The translations under genes and the position numbers were made by a program. A stretch of DNA of 64,000 nucleotides. Origin: Monoplex corrugatus (lineage: Eukaryota > Mollusca > Gastropoda > Littorinimorpha > Ranellidae). The DNA lies in NCBI GenBank assembly GCA_030674185.1, contig JAPXFY010000026.1:58612465-58676464 (forward strand), read 5' to 3'. A model generated the notes under the pieces. The model did no database searches. It saw nothing but the letters and a program-made list of their open reading frames with translations, and was not told where the DNA came from. Below are positions 42,101-53,034 of the stretch, one piece after another. Each line of letters begins with the position of its first letter. Within the stretch, counting starts at the first letter, position 1.

Positions 42101-44462
42101 GTAGTAAGACCACTGGATCTTGTTACATGGCCATACCTGGAGGACTGATTTAGTAAGACCACTGGATCTTGTTACATGGCCATACTTGGAGGACTTATTT
42201 AGTAAGACCACTGGATCTTGTTACATGACCATACCTGGAGGACTGATGTAGCAAGACCACTGGATCTTGTTACATGGCCATACCTGGAGGACTGATGTAG
42301 CAAGGCCACTGGATCTTGTTACATGACCATACTGGAGGACTGATTTAGTAAGACCACTGGATCTTGTTACATGATCATACTGGAGGACTGATTTATCAAG
42401 CCACTGGATCTTGTTACATGGCCATACCTGGAGGACTGATTCAGCAAGACCACTGGATCTTGTTACATGACCATACCTGGAGGACTGATTTAGTAAGACC
42501 ACTGGATCTTGTTACATGCCATACCTGGAGGACTGATTTAGTCAAGACCACTGGATCTTGTTACATGGCCATACCTGGAGGACTGATGTAGCAAGCCACT
42601 GGATCTTGTTACATGCCATACCTGGAGGACTGATTTATCAAGGCCACTGGATCTTGTTACATGACCATACCTGGAGGACTGATTAGTAAGCCACTGGATC
42701 TTGTTACATGGCCATACCTGGAGGACTGATTTAGTCAAGACCACTGGATCTTGTTACATGGCCATACCTGGAGGACTGATTTAGTAAGACCACTGGATCT
42801 TGTTACATGACCATACCTGGAGGACTGATTTAGTAAGACCACTGGATCTTGTTACATGACCATACCTGGAGGACTGATTTAGTAAGCCACTGGATCTTGT
42901 TACATGCCATACCTGGAGGACTGATTTAGTAAGACCACTGGATCTTGTTACATGGCCATACCTGGAGGACTGATTTAGTAAGACCACTGGATCTTGTTAC
43001 ATGGCCATACCTGGAGGACTGATTTAGTCAAGACCACTGGATCTTGTTACATGCCATACCTGGAGGACTGATTTAGTAAGACCACTGGATCTTGTTACAT
43101 GGCCATACCTGGAGGACTGATTTAGTAAGACCACTGGATCTTGTTACATGGCCATACCTGGAGGACTGATTTAGTAAGACCACTGGATCTTGTTACATGC
43201 CATACCTGGAGGACTGATTTAGTCAAGGCCACTGGATCTTGTTACATGCCATACCTGGAGGACTGATTTATAAGACCACTGGATCTTGTTACATGGCCAT
43301 ACCTGGAGGACTGATTTAGTAAGGACCACTGGATCTTGTTACATGGCCATACCTGGAGGACTGATTTAGTAAGGACCACTGGATCTTGTTACATGACCAT
43401 ACCTGGAGGACTGATTTATCAGACCACTGGATCTTGTTACATGGCCATACCTGGAGGACTGATTTATCAAGGCCACTGGATCTTGTTACATGCCATACCT
43501 GGAGGACTGATTTAGTAAGCACGGATCTTGTTACATGGCCATACCTGGAGGACTGATTTAGTAAGGGATCTTGTTACATGCCATACCTGGAGGACTGATT
43601 TAGCAAGGGGATCTTGTTACATGGACCATACCTGGAGGACTGATTTATCAAGGCATGGATCTTGTTACATGGCCATACCTGGAGGACTGATTTACAAGGC
43701 AGGATCTTGTTACATGGCCATACTTGGAGGACTGATTTAGTAAGTGGATCTTGTTACATGCCATACCTGGAGGACTGATTTATAGACCACTGGATCTTGT
43801 TACATGGCCATACCTGGAGGACTGATTTATAGGCATGGATCTTGTTACATGGCCATACCTGGAGGACTGATTATGCAAGGCATGGATCTTGTTACATGGA
43901 CCATACCTGGAGGACTGATTTATCAAGGATGATCTTGTTACATGACCATACCTGGAGGACTGATTTACAAGGGGATCTTGTTACATGGCCATACCTGGAG
44001 GACTGATTTATCAAGGCCACTGATCTTGTTACATGACCATACCTGGAGGACTGATTTAGTACAAGTGGATCTTGTTACATGACCATACCTGGAGGACTGA
44101 TTTAGAAGCCACTGGATCTTGTTACATGCCATACCTGGAGGACTGATTTAGTAGACACTGGATCTTGTTACATGACATACCTGGAGGACTGATTTATCAA
44201 GGCACTGGATCTTGTTACATGGCCATACCTGGAGGACTGATTTATGCAAGGCATGGATCTTGTTACATGGCCATACCTGGAGGACTGATGTATCAAGGCC
44301 TGGATCTTGTTACATGACCATACCTGGAGGACTGATTTATCAAGGCATGATCTTGTTACATGACCATACCTGGAGGACTGATTTTAAGCACTGGGATCTT
44401 GTTACATGACCATACCTGGAGGACTGATTTAGCAAGACACTGGATCTTGTTACATGACCATG
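42087..44462 (-). repeat. 49-bp minisatellite grown from LINE coding sequence, about 49 copies
   Basis: Unit CCTGGAGGACTGATTTAGTA, AGACCACTGG and ATCTTGTTACATGGCCATA. On the minus strand each unit encodes YGHVTRSSGLTKSVLQ, the LINE motif seen as FGHVTK..SDLAKS at 4.9 kb. Left copies are uniform; from about 43.5 kb rightward the GTAAGACCACTGG linker is variously deleted while the rest stays conserved. Confidence 0.95.
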
Positions 44463-44580
44463 GCAAAGTTTTCTTACCCAGTCAGCATATCTTCAAATGG
44501 ATCAATGTGCTGCTTGATGGTTTGGTGCGCTTGTTCATTGGTGATGAGATCAGTGTGTCTGTGTAACTTGCAAGAATATG
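44463..44580 (-). mobile_element. LINE polymerase fragment upstream of the minisatellite
   Basis: Minus frame reads HTDLITNEQAHQTIKQHI and ..EDMLTG, parallel to HTDHITNEQVHQAIEKQT..LLTS at 4.9-5.1 kb. A frameshift follows before the GHVTRSSG repeats. Confidence 0.75.
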
Positions 44581-44628
44581 CTCTCTATAATTTTCCATTG
44601 CTTTTATTCTTTCTCCCCATTTATAGCC

Positions 44629-44631
<3 letters not shown>

Positions 44632-44665
<34 letters not shown>

Positions 44666-44735
44666 GTGTGTGTGTGTGTGTGTGTGTGTGTGGTGTGCGC
44701 GCGCGTGTGCGTGCGTGCGTGCTGTGTGTCTGTTC
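44632..44735. repeat. (TG)n microsatellite
   Basis: TG run ending in GCGCGCGTGTGCG. Confidence 0.97.
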
Positions 44736-45008
44736 AGCGCTTAGATTTGATTTTATCAAGATTTTGCGCTATATAAATATTGTAATTATTTATAATATAA
44801 TATTATAATAACACCTCGTTTCCATGGCTTGGATCTGTATTTGTAAATCTGCTGGGAGGGTCTGTGTCTGCTAAGCATACAGGAAGATGGAATATTATTT
44901 GTGGACATAAGATAAGAGCCTGATCTTGTGTTTCACGGAAATATTCTTGTCATTCCATACATATTTCTGCCTGGACAGTGGCGATGTTGTCTTTGCTGCT
45001 CTCCACAG

Positions 45009-45050
45009 GATTTGGGGTCTGGATCCCTCATAGCTAATGATGGATCACAG
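45009..45050 (+). CDS. Candidate 42-base micro-exon
   Basis: Acceptor GTCTTTGCTGCTCTCCACAG with a strong pyrimidine tract and donor CAG|GTAAGT. Only phase 0 is open: DLGSGSLIANDGSQ. Both splice sites are near consensus. Gene unknown; may join the exon at 45534 in phase 0. Confidence 0.5.
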
Positions 45051-45135
45051 GTAAGTGAAATGTTGAAACAGTTGCTGTCTTCAGTCCATGGACAGTTATA
45101 TCGGTAGTAGCGGTGGTGTTGTGGCTATTATCAAC

Positions 45136-45371
45136 TTAACTCTTTGACTCCCACACCCTGTCCACCAGCATCCTGTATTGTGAACCGTGGTAGCAAAGCA
45201 AAAACTTAACCCTTTGACTCCTTCATCCTATCCACCAGCTTCCTGCAGGAAGCTGGTGGATAGGATGAAGGAGTCAAAGGGTTAAGTTTTTGCAGTTGGT
45301 GGATAGGGTGCGGGAGTCAAAGGGTTAAGTTTTTGCAGTTGGTGGATAGGGTGCAGGAGTCAAAGGGTTAA
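45136..45371. mobile_element. Family M MITE, copy with two right arms
   Basis: TTAACTCTTTGACTCCC, hairpin CTTCCTGCAGGAAG, then two right arms GTTTTTGCAGTTGGTGG, ending GGGTTAA. Confidence 0.9.
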
Positions 45372-45533
45372 TTAAGATCAGATACAACATCAGACAAAGT
45401 GCACACAGCCAAACCAAGATTGCATTTCACACTCATCCCGTACCATTTTAATATTAATGTTGCAAAGAGAGTCACACATTGAAAATGTACATCACGCACA
45501 TATAGTCTGCCCGTTCTTCTTCATGTTCTGTAG

Positions 45534-45647
45534 TGTCAGTATCGTATACCGCCGACAATGGATACACAGCTCACAAGCCAACTGAAGGCGAGCACAGCCA
45601 GAAATACGATTCAATTCTTGCAAAAATGTTCATTATGCCAGCTGTGA
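45534..45647 (+). CDS. Candidate terminal exon following the micro-exon
   Basis: Acceptor CTTCTTCATGTTCTGTAG. In phase 0 from the micro-exon it reads CQYRIPPTMDTQLTSQLKAS, then a short tail ending KCSLCQL and TGA 45645-45647. A second frame is also open to 45685 (SVSYTADNGYTAHKP..), so the frame is uncertain. ATATAAAA near 45680 is a weak polyA-like signal. Unknown protein. Confidence 0.35.
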   Translation, partial: CQYRIPPTMDTQLTSQLKASTARNTIQFLQKCSLCQL

Positions 45648-45792
45648 ACTGTAAAGATGATTTCACATCAAGGCAAGAAATATAAAACACAACATGAACA
45701 CACGCTTGAATGTTAAGAGAAAAATAGTTCATCAATCCCATCATTACCGCCACCATCAAAACCACAGGAAAAGAAAACCCGACCCCAACACT

Positions 45793-45989
45793 GTCAAGCC
45801 ACACTAACAATCTCCCTTTCTGGCAATAATGTAGACAGCAACATGGGACATGTATGGTCAAGCCACACTAACAATCTCCCTTTCTGGCAATAATGTAGAC
45901 AGCAACATGGGACATCACATGTATGGTCAAGCCACACTAACAATCTCCCTTTCTGGCAATAATGTAGACAGCAACATGGGACATGTATG
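45793..45989. repeat. 64-69-bp tandem repeat, 3 copies
   Basis: Unit contains GTCAAGCCACACTAACAATC and GGCAATAATGTAGACAGCAA. Confidence 0.95.
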
Positions 45990-46188
45990 GTGATCATCAA
46001 CCTGATGAATTCAAATCTACAACATCACAAAACTTTGAAATGAACGTTGTTACCAGTATTGTGTGTAAATCAGACTGAAATAGGAGTGAACATACAACCA
46101 AAATCAAGGGGGGGGGGGAATCAATCAATGGAGGAGCAATGGCCACAACAACAAAGGTGTTGGGGTGTCAGATTTCCAGTCAGAAGAT

Positions 46189-46362
46189 CTCACCCACCTA
46201 GATAGCTCCCAGTGGGTTAACGGACATTTTGTGTCACCCACCTAGATAGCTCCCAGTGGGTTAACGGACATTTTGTGTCACCCACTAGATAGCTCCCAGT
46301 GGGTTAACGGACAGTTTGTGTCACCCACCTAGATAGCTCCCAGTGGGTTAACGGACATTTTG
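46189..46362. repeat. 44-bp tandem repeat, 4 copies
   Basis: Unit contains CACCCACCTAGATAGCTCCC and AGTGGGTTAACGGACATTTT. Confidence 0.95.
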
Positions 46363-46690
46363 TAGGTAAATGGAAATTTCTCCGATCTTCCAGATCAACA
46401 TTCTGCTTCACTGCTGGTGGCTGAATCCCCTTCATGTGACACATATAGAACAGTACATACGCACATTAAAGATCCTGTAAACATGTCAGCAGTCTGTGTG
46501 GCTTATGGAAACACTACAATACACAGTATGTGCATCAGCCCAAGGCGTAGGTATACAATGCCACACGCTGCAAACATTCAATGCACGCATCAACCCTGTT
46601 ATCAAAATATGTGAACCGCTTCTATCCTGTGACCTGTTTACTGAACATAACTTCACAATTGGTCCACAGATACAATTACTGATAAATCAG
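46363..46690. other. No feature recognised
   Basis: Possible SINE trace; nothing firm. Confidence 0.35.
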
Positions 46691-46691
46691 C

Positions 46692-47322
46692 TACTGACAT
46701 AACTACTGAGTGTTGTTACCCAACAACAGCTACTGACGTAACTACTGAGTGTTGTTACCCAACAACAGCTACTGACGTAACTACTGAGTGTTGTTACCCA
46801 ACAACAGCTACTGACTAACTACTGAGTGTTGTTACCCAACAACAGCTACTGACATAACTACTGAGTGTTGTTGCCCAACAACAGCTACTGACGTAACTAC
46901 TGAGTGTTGTTACCCAACAACAGCTACTGACGTAACTACTGAGTGTTGTTACCCAACAACAGCTACTGACATAACTACTGAGTGTTGTTGCCCAACAACA
47001 GCTACTGACATAACTACTGAGTGTTGTTACCCAACAACAGCTACTGACGTAACTACTGAGTGTTGTTACCCAACAACAGCTACTGACATAACTACTGAGT
47101 GTTGTTGCCTAACAACAGCTACTGACATAACTACTGAGTGTTGTTACCCAACAACAGCTATGACATAACTACTGAGTGTTGTTGCCCAACAACAGCTACT
47201 GACGTAACTACTGAGTGTTGTTACCCAACAACAGCTACTGACATAACTACTGAGTGTTGTTGCCCAACAACAGCTACTGACGTAACTACTGAGTGTTGTT
47301 ACCCAACAACAGCTATGACATA
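46692..47322. repeat. 39-bp minisatellite with hairpin core, 16 copies
   Basis: Unit ACTACTGAGTGTTGTTACCC plus AACAACAGCTACTGACGTA. TGTTGTT-GCCC-AACAACA forms a 7-bp stem. ACATA and ACGTA variants partly alternate. Confidence 0.96.
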
Positions 47323-47329
47323 ACTGTTA

Positions 47330-48370
47330 CCCAAAAAAGTGAGTCATCATAGCAGCTGTGCACATGCCAATTCCCACTGAGCCAAACACATGGTATACTA
47401 GGATTCAGCCATAACCAGTCAAGAAACAGTTGATGACACAGTCAGTCAATCAATTAAAAAACAAAAACAAAAAAAAAACCCCATGCATTTACAGATTTGG
47501 AAGACAGCAACACAAACTCACTCTGGTCAATCTGAGTCAGTTTTCTCATTATCAAAGACAGAAACACAAACTCACGCTGGTCAATCTGAGTCAGTTTTCT
47601 CATTATCAAAGACAGCAAAAAAGATTCATTAAGCAAATTTTCTTCAGTAAAAAAATTTTTTTTTTCAAAAACGCAACCCAACAATAACAAAATAATCTAG
47701 ACAAACTGACCTCCCAACCCGACAAAACCAACAACAACAACAATAACAAGAAAACTCTACAGGCATGCTGCGCCTTCCATTCAAACCCTGTTTGTTAAGA
47801 TACTGCTGCTGCAAAAACATTTCACATCAAGAGAAAAAGTCTATAAAAAAGAAATGAAAAAATTCACACATAAAATTTCATATCAGCCCTATATATCGCG
47901 GTGAACAAGTGCTTGCCTCCATTCACACATCATGATGGGTTGAACTGTTTCCTCAAAACCACAAACTGATACTGGGCAGCCCAGAGAAAACAAACTGTAC
48001 TGTCACGTTAATATTCTCTCCACAGTATCCCTACATACCGTCAAGCATTCTATACATGGCATAAATTACCTGATGGCCTTTCTTCTTTCCCAATCTAACA
48101 AACACAGTTTCATTCTGCTTCATGATGTGTGTGTTAGTGTGTGTGTTAACCTGTATTCCAGTTCTGTTAACAGTATGTGTAGTAGAACACCCAAACACAC
48201 ACACTAATTATACAACAATTAGGGAAAAAAACGTGTGTATTTGCATATGTATGTGTGCATAATGTGCATACATGCATGCATACTTGTAACTGTGTGCAAG
48301 GATTTCTCAACTGTGTGTATCCATGGATTTAAACCAATACCAGACACGGACTTGTTGTCTACGCAAGTTT
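47330..48370. other. No gene recognised
   Basis: A-rich. One 56-60-bp duplication at 47505-47615 (CACAAACTCACTCTGGTCAA). Short GT/CA sequence at 48127-48300. Confidence 0.4.
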
Positions 48371-48375
48371 GTGTT

Positions 48376-48452
48376 TTGGTATGGCACCTGTGACATTAGT
48401 GCATACGGAATTCGTTCCCAAACGCGGAGACATCATCTTGAGAAACGGAAAC
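48376..48452 (+). mobile_element. SINE-like repeat R2, truncated copy 3
   Basis: ATGGCACCTGTGACATTAGT..GAATTCGTTCCCAAACGCGG..CATCTTGAGAAACGG; 5' part missing. Confidence 0.7.
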
Positions 48453-48720
48453 TGTTGTCTACATTGACAGACAACAACCAGAACTATAAGGGGATAATGT
48501 ATAGAAATATTCAACGCTAGCGACAGCAAACAGTCCACGCAGTCCAGCTTATAGACAGATTATGTACCATTCACACAGGTATGACAGGAATGCCAAGCAC
48601 GTAAGGCTGATCAGGAACAGATCAAAGTGGAATTTACAGCAAGTTGCCGTCCTCCATGTGGCAACATCGAACACACCTGTCAAGCTGTGAAGGTCTAAAG
48701 AACAAACCGAACAGAATTTA
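48453..48720. other. No feature recognised
   Basis: Apparently unique non-coding sequence. Confidence 0.35.
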
Positions 48721-48723
48721 CAC

Positions 48724-48787
48724 GTGAGGGAATCAAAGGGTTAAGTTTTTGCCGTTGGTGGACAGGGTACGGGAGTCGAAGGGTTAA
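48724..48787. mobile_element. Family M MITE, right-arm fragment
   Basis: TGAGGGAATCAAAGGGTTAA then GTTTTTGCCGTTGGTGGACA and ..GTCGAAGGGTTAA. Left half absent. Confidence 0.75.
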
Positions 48788-48953
48788 ATCAAGTAAAACA
48801 GTTTCTGCCCAAAGCTGGCTCAGACCTGCATATACAAATGTAAGATTAAAAGAAGACTTTTCCTCACATCTTTCCTTTCATTTAAGACTTGAAATACGGA
48901 TACAGAATAGAAAAATACAATGCAGAAATAAATGACTGTCTCTAGATTCTAAA

Positions 48954-50022
48954 CACACTGGTATAACTTTATACCAAACTGTTTTCACCTTCAAGCACAC
49001 ACTGGTATAACTATAATTATACCAAACTGTTTTCACCATCAAGCACACACTGGTATAACTATAATTATACCAAACTGTTTTCACCATCAAGCACACACTG
49101 GTATAACTTTAATTATACCAAACTGTTTTCACCATCAAGCACACACTGGTATAACTATAATTATACCAAACTGTTTTCACCATCAAGCACACACTGGTAT
49201 AACTTTATACCAAACTGTTTTCACCTTCAAGCACACACTGGTATAACTGTATACCAAACTGTTTTCACCATCAAGCACACACTGGTATAACTGTATACCA
49301 AACTATTTTCACCTTCAAGCACACACTGGTATAACTGTATACCAAACTATTTTCACCTTCAAGCACACACTGGTATAACTTTATACCAAACTGTTTTCAC
49401 CATCAAGCACACACTGGTATAACTCTATACCAAACTATTTTCATCTTCAAGCACACACTGGTATAACTGTATACCAAACTATTTTCACCTTCAAGCACAC
49501 ACTGGTATAACTCTATACCAAACTATTTTCATCTTCAAGCACACACTGGTATAACTGTATACCAAACTATTTTCACCTTCAAGCACACACTGGTATAACT
49601 GTATACCAAACTATTTTCATCTTCAAGCACACACTGGTATAAACTCTATACCAAACTATTTTCACCTTCAAGCACACACTGGTATAACTCTATACCAAAC
49701 TATTTTCACCTTCAAGCACACACTGGTATAACTGTATACCAAACTATTTTCACCTTCAAGCACACACTGGTATAACTGTATACCAAACTATTTTCACCTT
49801 CAAGCACACACTGGTATAACTGTATACCAAACTATTTTCATCTTCAAGCACACACTGGTATAACTGTATACCAAACTATTTTCACCTTCAAGCACACACT
49901 GGTATAACTGTATACCAAACTATTTTCACCTTCAAGCACACACTGGTATAACTCTATACCAAACTATTTTCACCTTCAAGCACACACTGGTATAACTGTA
50001 TACCAAACTATTTTCACCTTCA
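48954..50022. repeat. 44-bp minisatellite with conserved inverted core, about 24 copies
   Basis: Unit AAGCACACACTGGTATAACT and GTATACCAAACTATTTTCAC. Every copy keeps GGTATA..TATACC arms, while the spacer varies (ACTT, ACTG, ACTC, or a longer ACTATAAT form in which the arms extend by one pair). Confidence 0.97.
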
Positions 50023-50029
50023 AGCCAGC

Positions 50030-50880
50030 TTTGTTAAATAAGAGTGCTAAAAAAAACAAAAAAAAAAAACAAATCAAATTATATAAGAAAATTATCATCC
50101 ACTAAATATCTTAAAAGTTATTCACCACTTATGAAATCTCAAGAAAACAAATCTTTTTTGTAGGTCTACACTTACTTGGAGGAAATTATACAGATCTAGA
50201 ATAGTTGTAGCTAAAATAGATGTATACAGCTGTTTTGAATGTAAAATATGTGTACAGATATATATATATATATTCAACGCTCAGCAAATTAGAGCGAACC
50301 AACCAATTGTGAAAATTGGATGCTGTTCATGTTCATGACAATTGCTGGGGAAACGCCGAGGAGGTCAAGATCATTTGTAACATCAGCCTTCAGAGTCAGG
50401 GTTCTGCAGATGTTTCCCTTTTGACCTGTTACTAGTGTTGCAATTCAGGACCTCTTGATCTATCAAATCTAAAAGCAGTAAGAAACTCTGGGGAGAGCCA
50501 GACAGCAGAAGGTCCTCAGAGGAGAAACCCACGTCAAGCAAGTGTTTCGGCCCTTAACCAGGGCTTAAAACGTTCCGCGTCTGGGCGGAATACCGCGATT
50601 TCGGTTTGTCAAAAAAAAAAAAAAAAAAAAAAAAAAGGAGCAAGGCATCCATGATCGGCTTGCAAGCGTTCATAGCAACGGCGCGCAAGTTATGGCCCCT
50701 GATTTTTCTTGGAAGAAGTTTCCGGTCGGACTTCTTGGTTTTTAAAAACATTTTCCGCTGGGAGCATGCCCCCGGACCCCCCTATTTAAGCCCCGCTTAA
50801 CTCCTGACACTGTAAGGGGGCCGGACCACATCCAGGTCATGACTGCTGGTTGCCCCTTCTGCTGTCGCCATTCTAAAATA
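50030..50880. other. Unassigned, with poly-A run and GC-rich segment
   Basis: AT-rich to 50.27 kb, then a GC-richer segment (GTTCCGCGTCTGGGCGGAAT, poly-A at 50611-50636, GCATGCCCCCGGACCCCCCT). Composition differs from its neighbours and suggests an unidentified transposon; only one copy is in the window. Confidence 0.35.
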
Positions 50881-51012
50881 CTTAATTCAGTGTATGTTCT
50901 CATCAGTTACTCTGTAGATCAAATAACTTTTGTATACATTTTTGTACATATGTACTGTACATGTGTCTACTACGTATGAGTGTGTGTGTATAGATGTAGG
51001 ATGTGTATGTTC

Positions 51013-51019
<7 letters not shown>

Positions 51020-51066
<47 letters not shown>
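51020..51066. repeat. (TA)n(TG)n microsatellite
   Basis: ATATATATAT followed by a TG run. Confidence 0.95.
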
Positions 51067-51154
51067 ACACACATGTGTGACTGCGTGTGTGCGTTTACAT
51101 TTTTCGTTATATTCAAACACCATTGTAACATAAGGAACATAACACACTAAAAAC

Positions 51155-51520
51155 AAGTTGAAAAAAAAAAAGTTGGATCAGAACAAGGAACTGTTAACCT
51201 CCATCAAAGTAACTCAGCAGCTGTGCGTCTCCCCTGGTGGGTGGCCCCGTAGAAGCCTGACATCTCTGACTGCCATGAGCTTCAACACACTGGGATTTCC
51301 ACTGAGTGAACATGAGGTTGGTGGCGTGTCATGGAGCAGGGAAACACAGTCTGGGGATCAATGCACTCAGATAGTGCAGAACTTGGGACAGAAAAAGAAA
51401 AGTGCCAAAAGTGGAATGCCCGGCAGTTCTGGTCAACAGCACAGCTACAGCAGGAATGGATAAAATGGGGCAGCTCCATCCCTTCCACTTCCACTTCGTA
51501 TGGTGCATGACAGTCATAAA
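51155..51520. other. Unassigned sequence with a 101-codon frame
   Basis: + frame 51158-51463 has varied composition (AMSFNTLGFPLSEHEVGGVS..) and is not repeat-like, but no family is recognised and no convincing splice sites flank it. Confidence 0.3.
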
Positions 51521-51596
51521 TCCACTACTCCTACATGTCTATATATTACTATGAATCATCTACGTAGAACCCGTTTTAACAGCAACACATGATTGT

Positions 51597-51665
51597 TGAT
51601 GTTTACAGCCCAGCCGACTGCGCAGAGCCATATCAGGGCTACAACCGCTTCAAAACATACACAAC
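51597..51665 (-). mobile_element. Dispersed repeat R1, 3' end, minus strand
   Basis: TACAGCCCAGCCGACTGCGC, AGAGCCATATCAGGGCTACA, ACCGCTTCAAAACATACA: the reverse complement of the R1 3' end. Confidence 0.8.
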
Positions 51666-51696
51666 TAGCACACAAGATATACAAATGGAAAATTAA

Positions 51697-51888
51697 TTAA
51701 ACCGTTGACTCCCGCACCCTATCCACCAACTGCAAAAACTGAACCTTTTGACTTCCTCACCCTATCCACCAGATTCCTGAGGAAGCTGGTGGACAGGGTG
51801 AGGGAGTCAAAGGGTTAAGTTTTGGCTTTGCTGGCATGGTTGACAATGCAGGATGATGGTGGACACAGTGCGGGAGTCGAAGGGTTAA
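51697..51888. mobile_element. Family M MITE
   Basis: 192 bases, TTAA to TTAA; left arm CACCCTATCCACCAACTGCA, hairpin with GATTCCTGAGGAAGC, right arm GACAATGCAGGATGATGGTG. Confidence 0.88.
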
Positions 51889-51889
51889 G

Positions 51890-52035
51890 ACTTATCCCTC
51901 TCATTCTCCCCCACAGACAAAATAAAAACAAACAAAAAAAACACACACACACACACACAAAAACAACCACCACCAAACAAACAACGAACTATATGGTGGA
52001 CTGTGACCTGTGTGCAAACAGACTTAAACTGAATC
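51890..52035. other. A/C-rich spacer between two MITEs
   Basis: Short CA run and A-rich sequence; nothing else. Confidence 0.4.
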
Positions 52036-52038
52036 ACT

Positions 52039-52231
52039 TTAACCCTTTGATTCCCGCACCCTATCCACCAACTGCAAAAACTTAACCCTTTGACTCCCGC
52101 ACCCTATCCACCAGCTTCCTGCAGGAAGCTGATGGACAGGGTGAGGGAGTCAAAGGGTTAAGTTTTTGCTTTGAAAACATGGTTGACAGTGAAGGACGCC
52201 AATGGACATTGTGCAGGAATCAAAGGGTTAA
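52039..52231. mobile_element. Family M MITE, well-preserved copy
   Basis: 193 bases. Order: TTAACCCTTTGATTCCC, ..CAACTGCAAAAAC, inner TTAACCCTTTGACTCCC, hairpin CTTCCTGCAGGAAG, GGGAGTCAAAGGGTTAA, GTTTTTGCTTTG, ..GTGCAGGAATCAAAGGGTTAA. Good reference copy of the nested palindrome. Confidence 0.92.
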
Positions 52232-52575
52232 GGAAGTGTCTTCTTGCAGAACTGTGCCATAAACACACATGCATGAGCACCCGACACAGCAAAACATAAA
52301 ATGAAGATGTAATTCCATCTCTCTCCTGATCCAACATCTCTCCTACTTAATTCTGTTTTGTTTGAGACGAGCGATTTGGTCTACTGAACGAGTACAATGC
52401 ACGATAATATGTCATTTGGGGAAATAAAAAACTGGAAAGCTTGAAGCATGATGATCAAGGCTTAACAGACCAACACCTAAAATCTCTCTCACACACACAC
52501 ACACACATGAATACACTCAGTCTTAAAAACAAGTATAACACAGTAACACTTGTTATCACAGCTGCAATCAAGACT
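52232..52575. other. No feature recognised
   Basis: Non-coding; CA run at 52489-52507. Confidence 0.35.
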
Positions 52576-52576
52576 G

Positions 52577-52577
<1 letters not shown>

Positions 52578-52619
<42 letters not shown>

Positions 52620-52920
52620 TGTGTGTGTGTGTGCGTATGTGTGTGTGTGTTTGTGTTTGTATGTGTGTGTGCATGCATACGCATGTATGTCTGCATGCGA
52701 TAGCACATGTACACCCACATAGTCTACACGTGTATATATGCAATATGTACATTATGAATGTATTAATCTGCTTATATGTGTGCATGCATGTAAGTGTGAG
52801 TGAGTGTGTGTGCGTGTGTGTATGTATGTGTGTGTGTGTGTGTGTGCGTGTGTGTGTGCGTGTGTGTGTGTGTGTGTGTGCGTGTGTGTGTGCGTGTGTG
52901 TGTGTGTGTGTGTGCGCTAG
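52578..52920. repeat. (TG)n microsatellites, two blocks
   Basis: TG runs at 52578-52672 and 52795-52915, separated by TATG-rich sequence. Confidence 0.96.
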
Positions 52921-53034
52921 TATGCTTGTGTGCAGCTGTACATTTCCGCAGACCTTGTACTCAAACAAAAACTTGTTAACACGCTGTTTGTGATAGAGTG
53001 GTAAACAAGCTGGCTTTTGATGTGCGTGCGTCAC

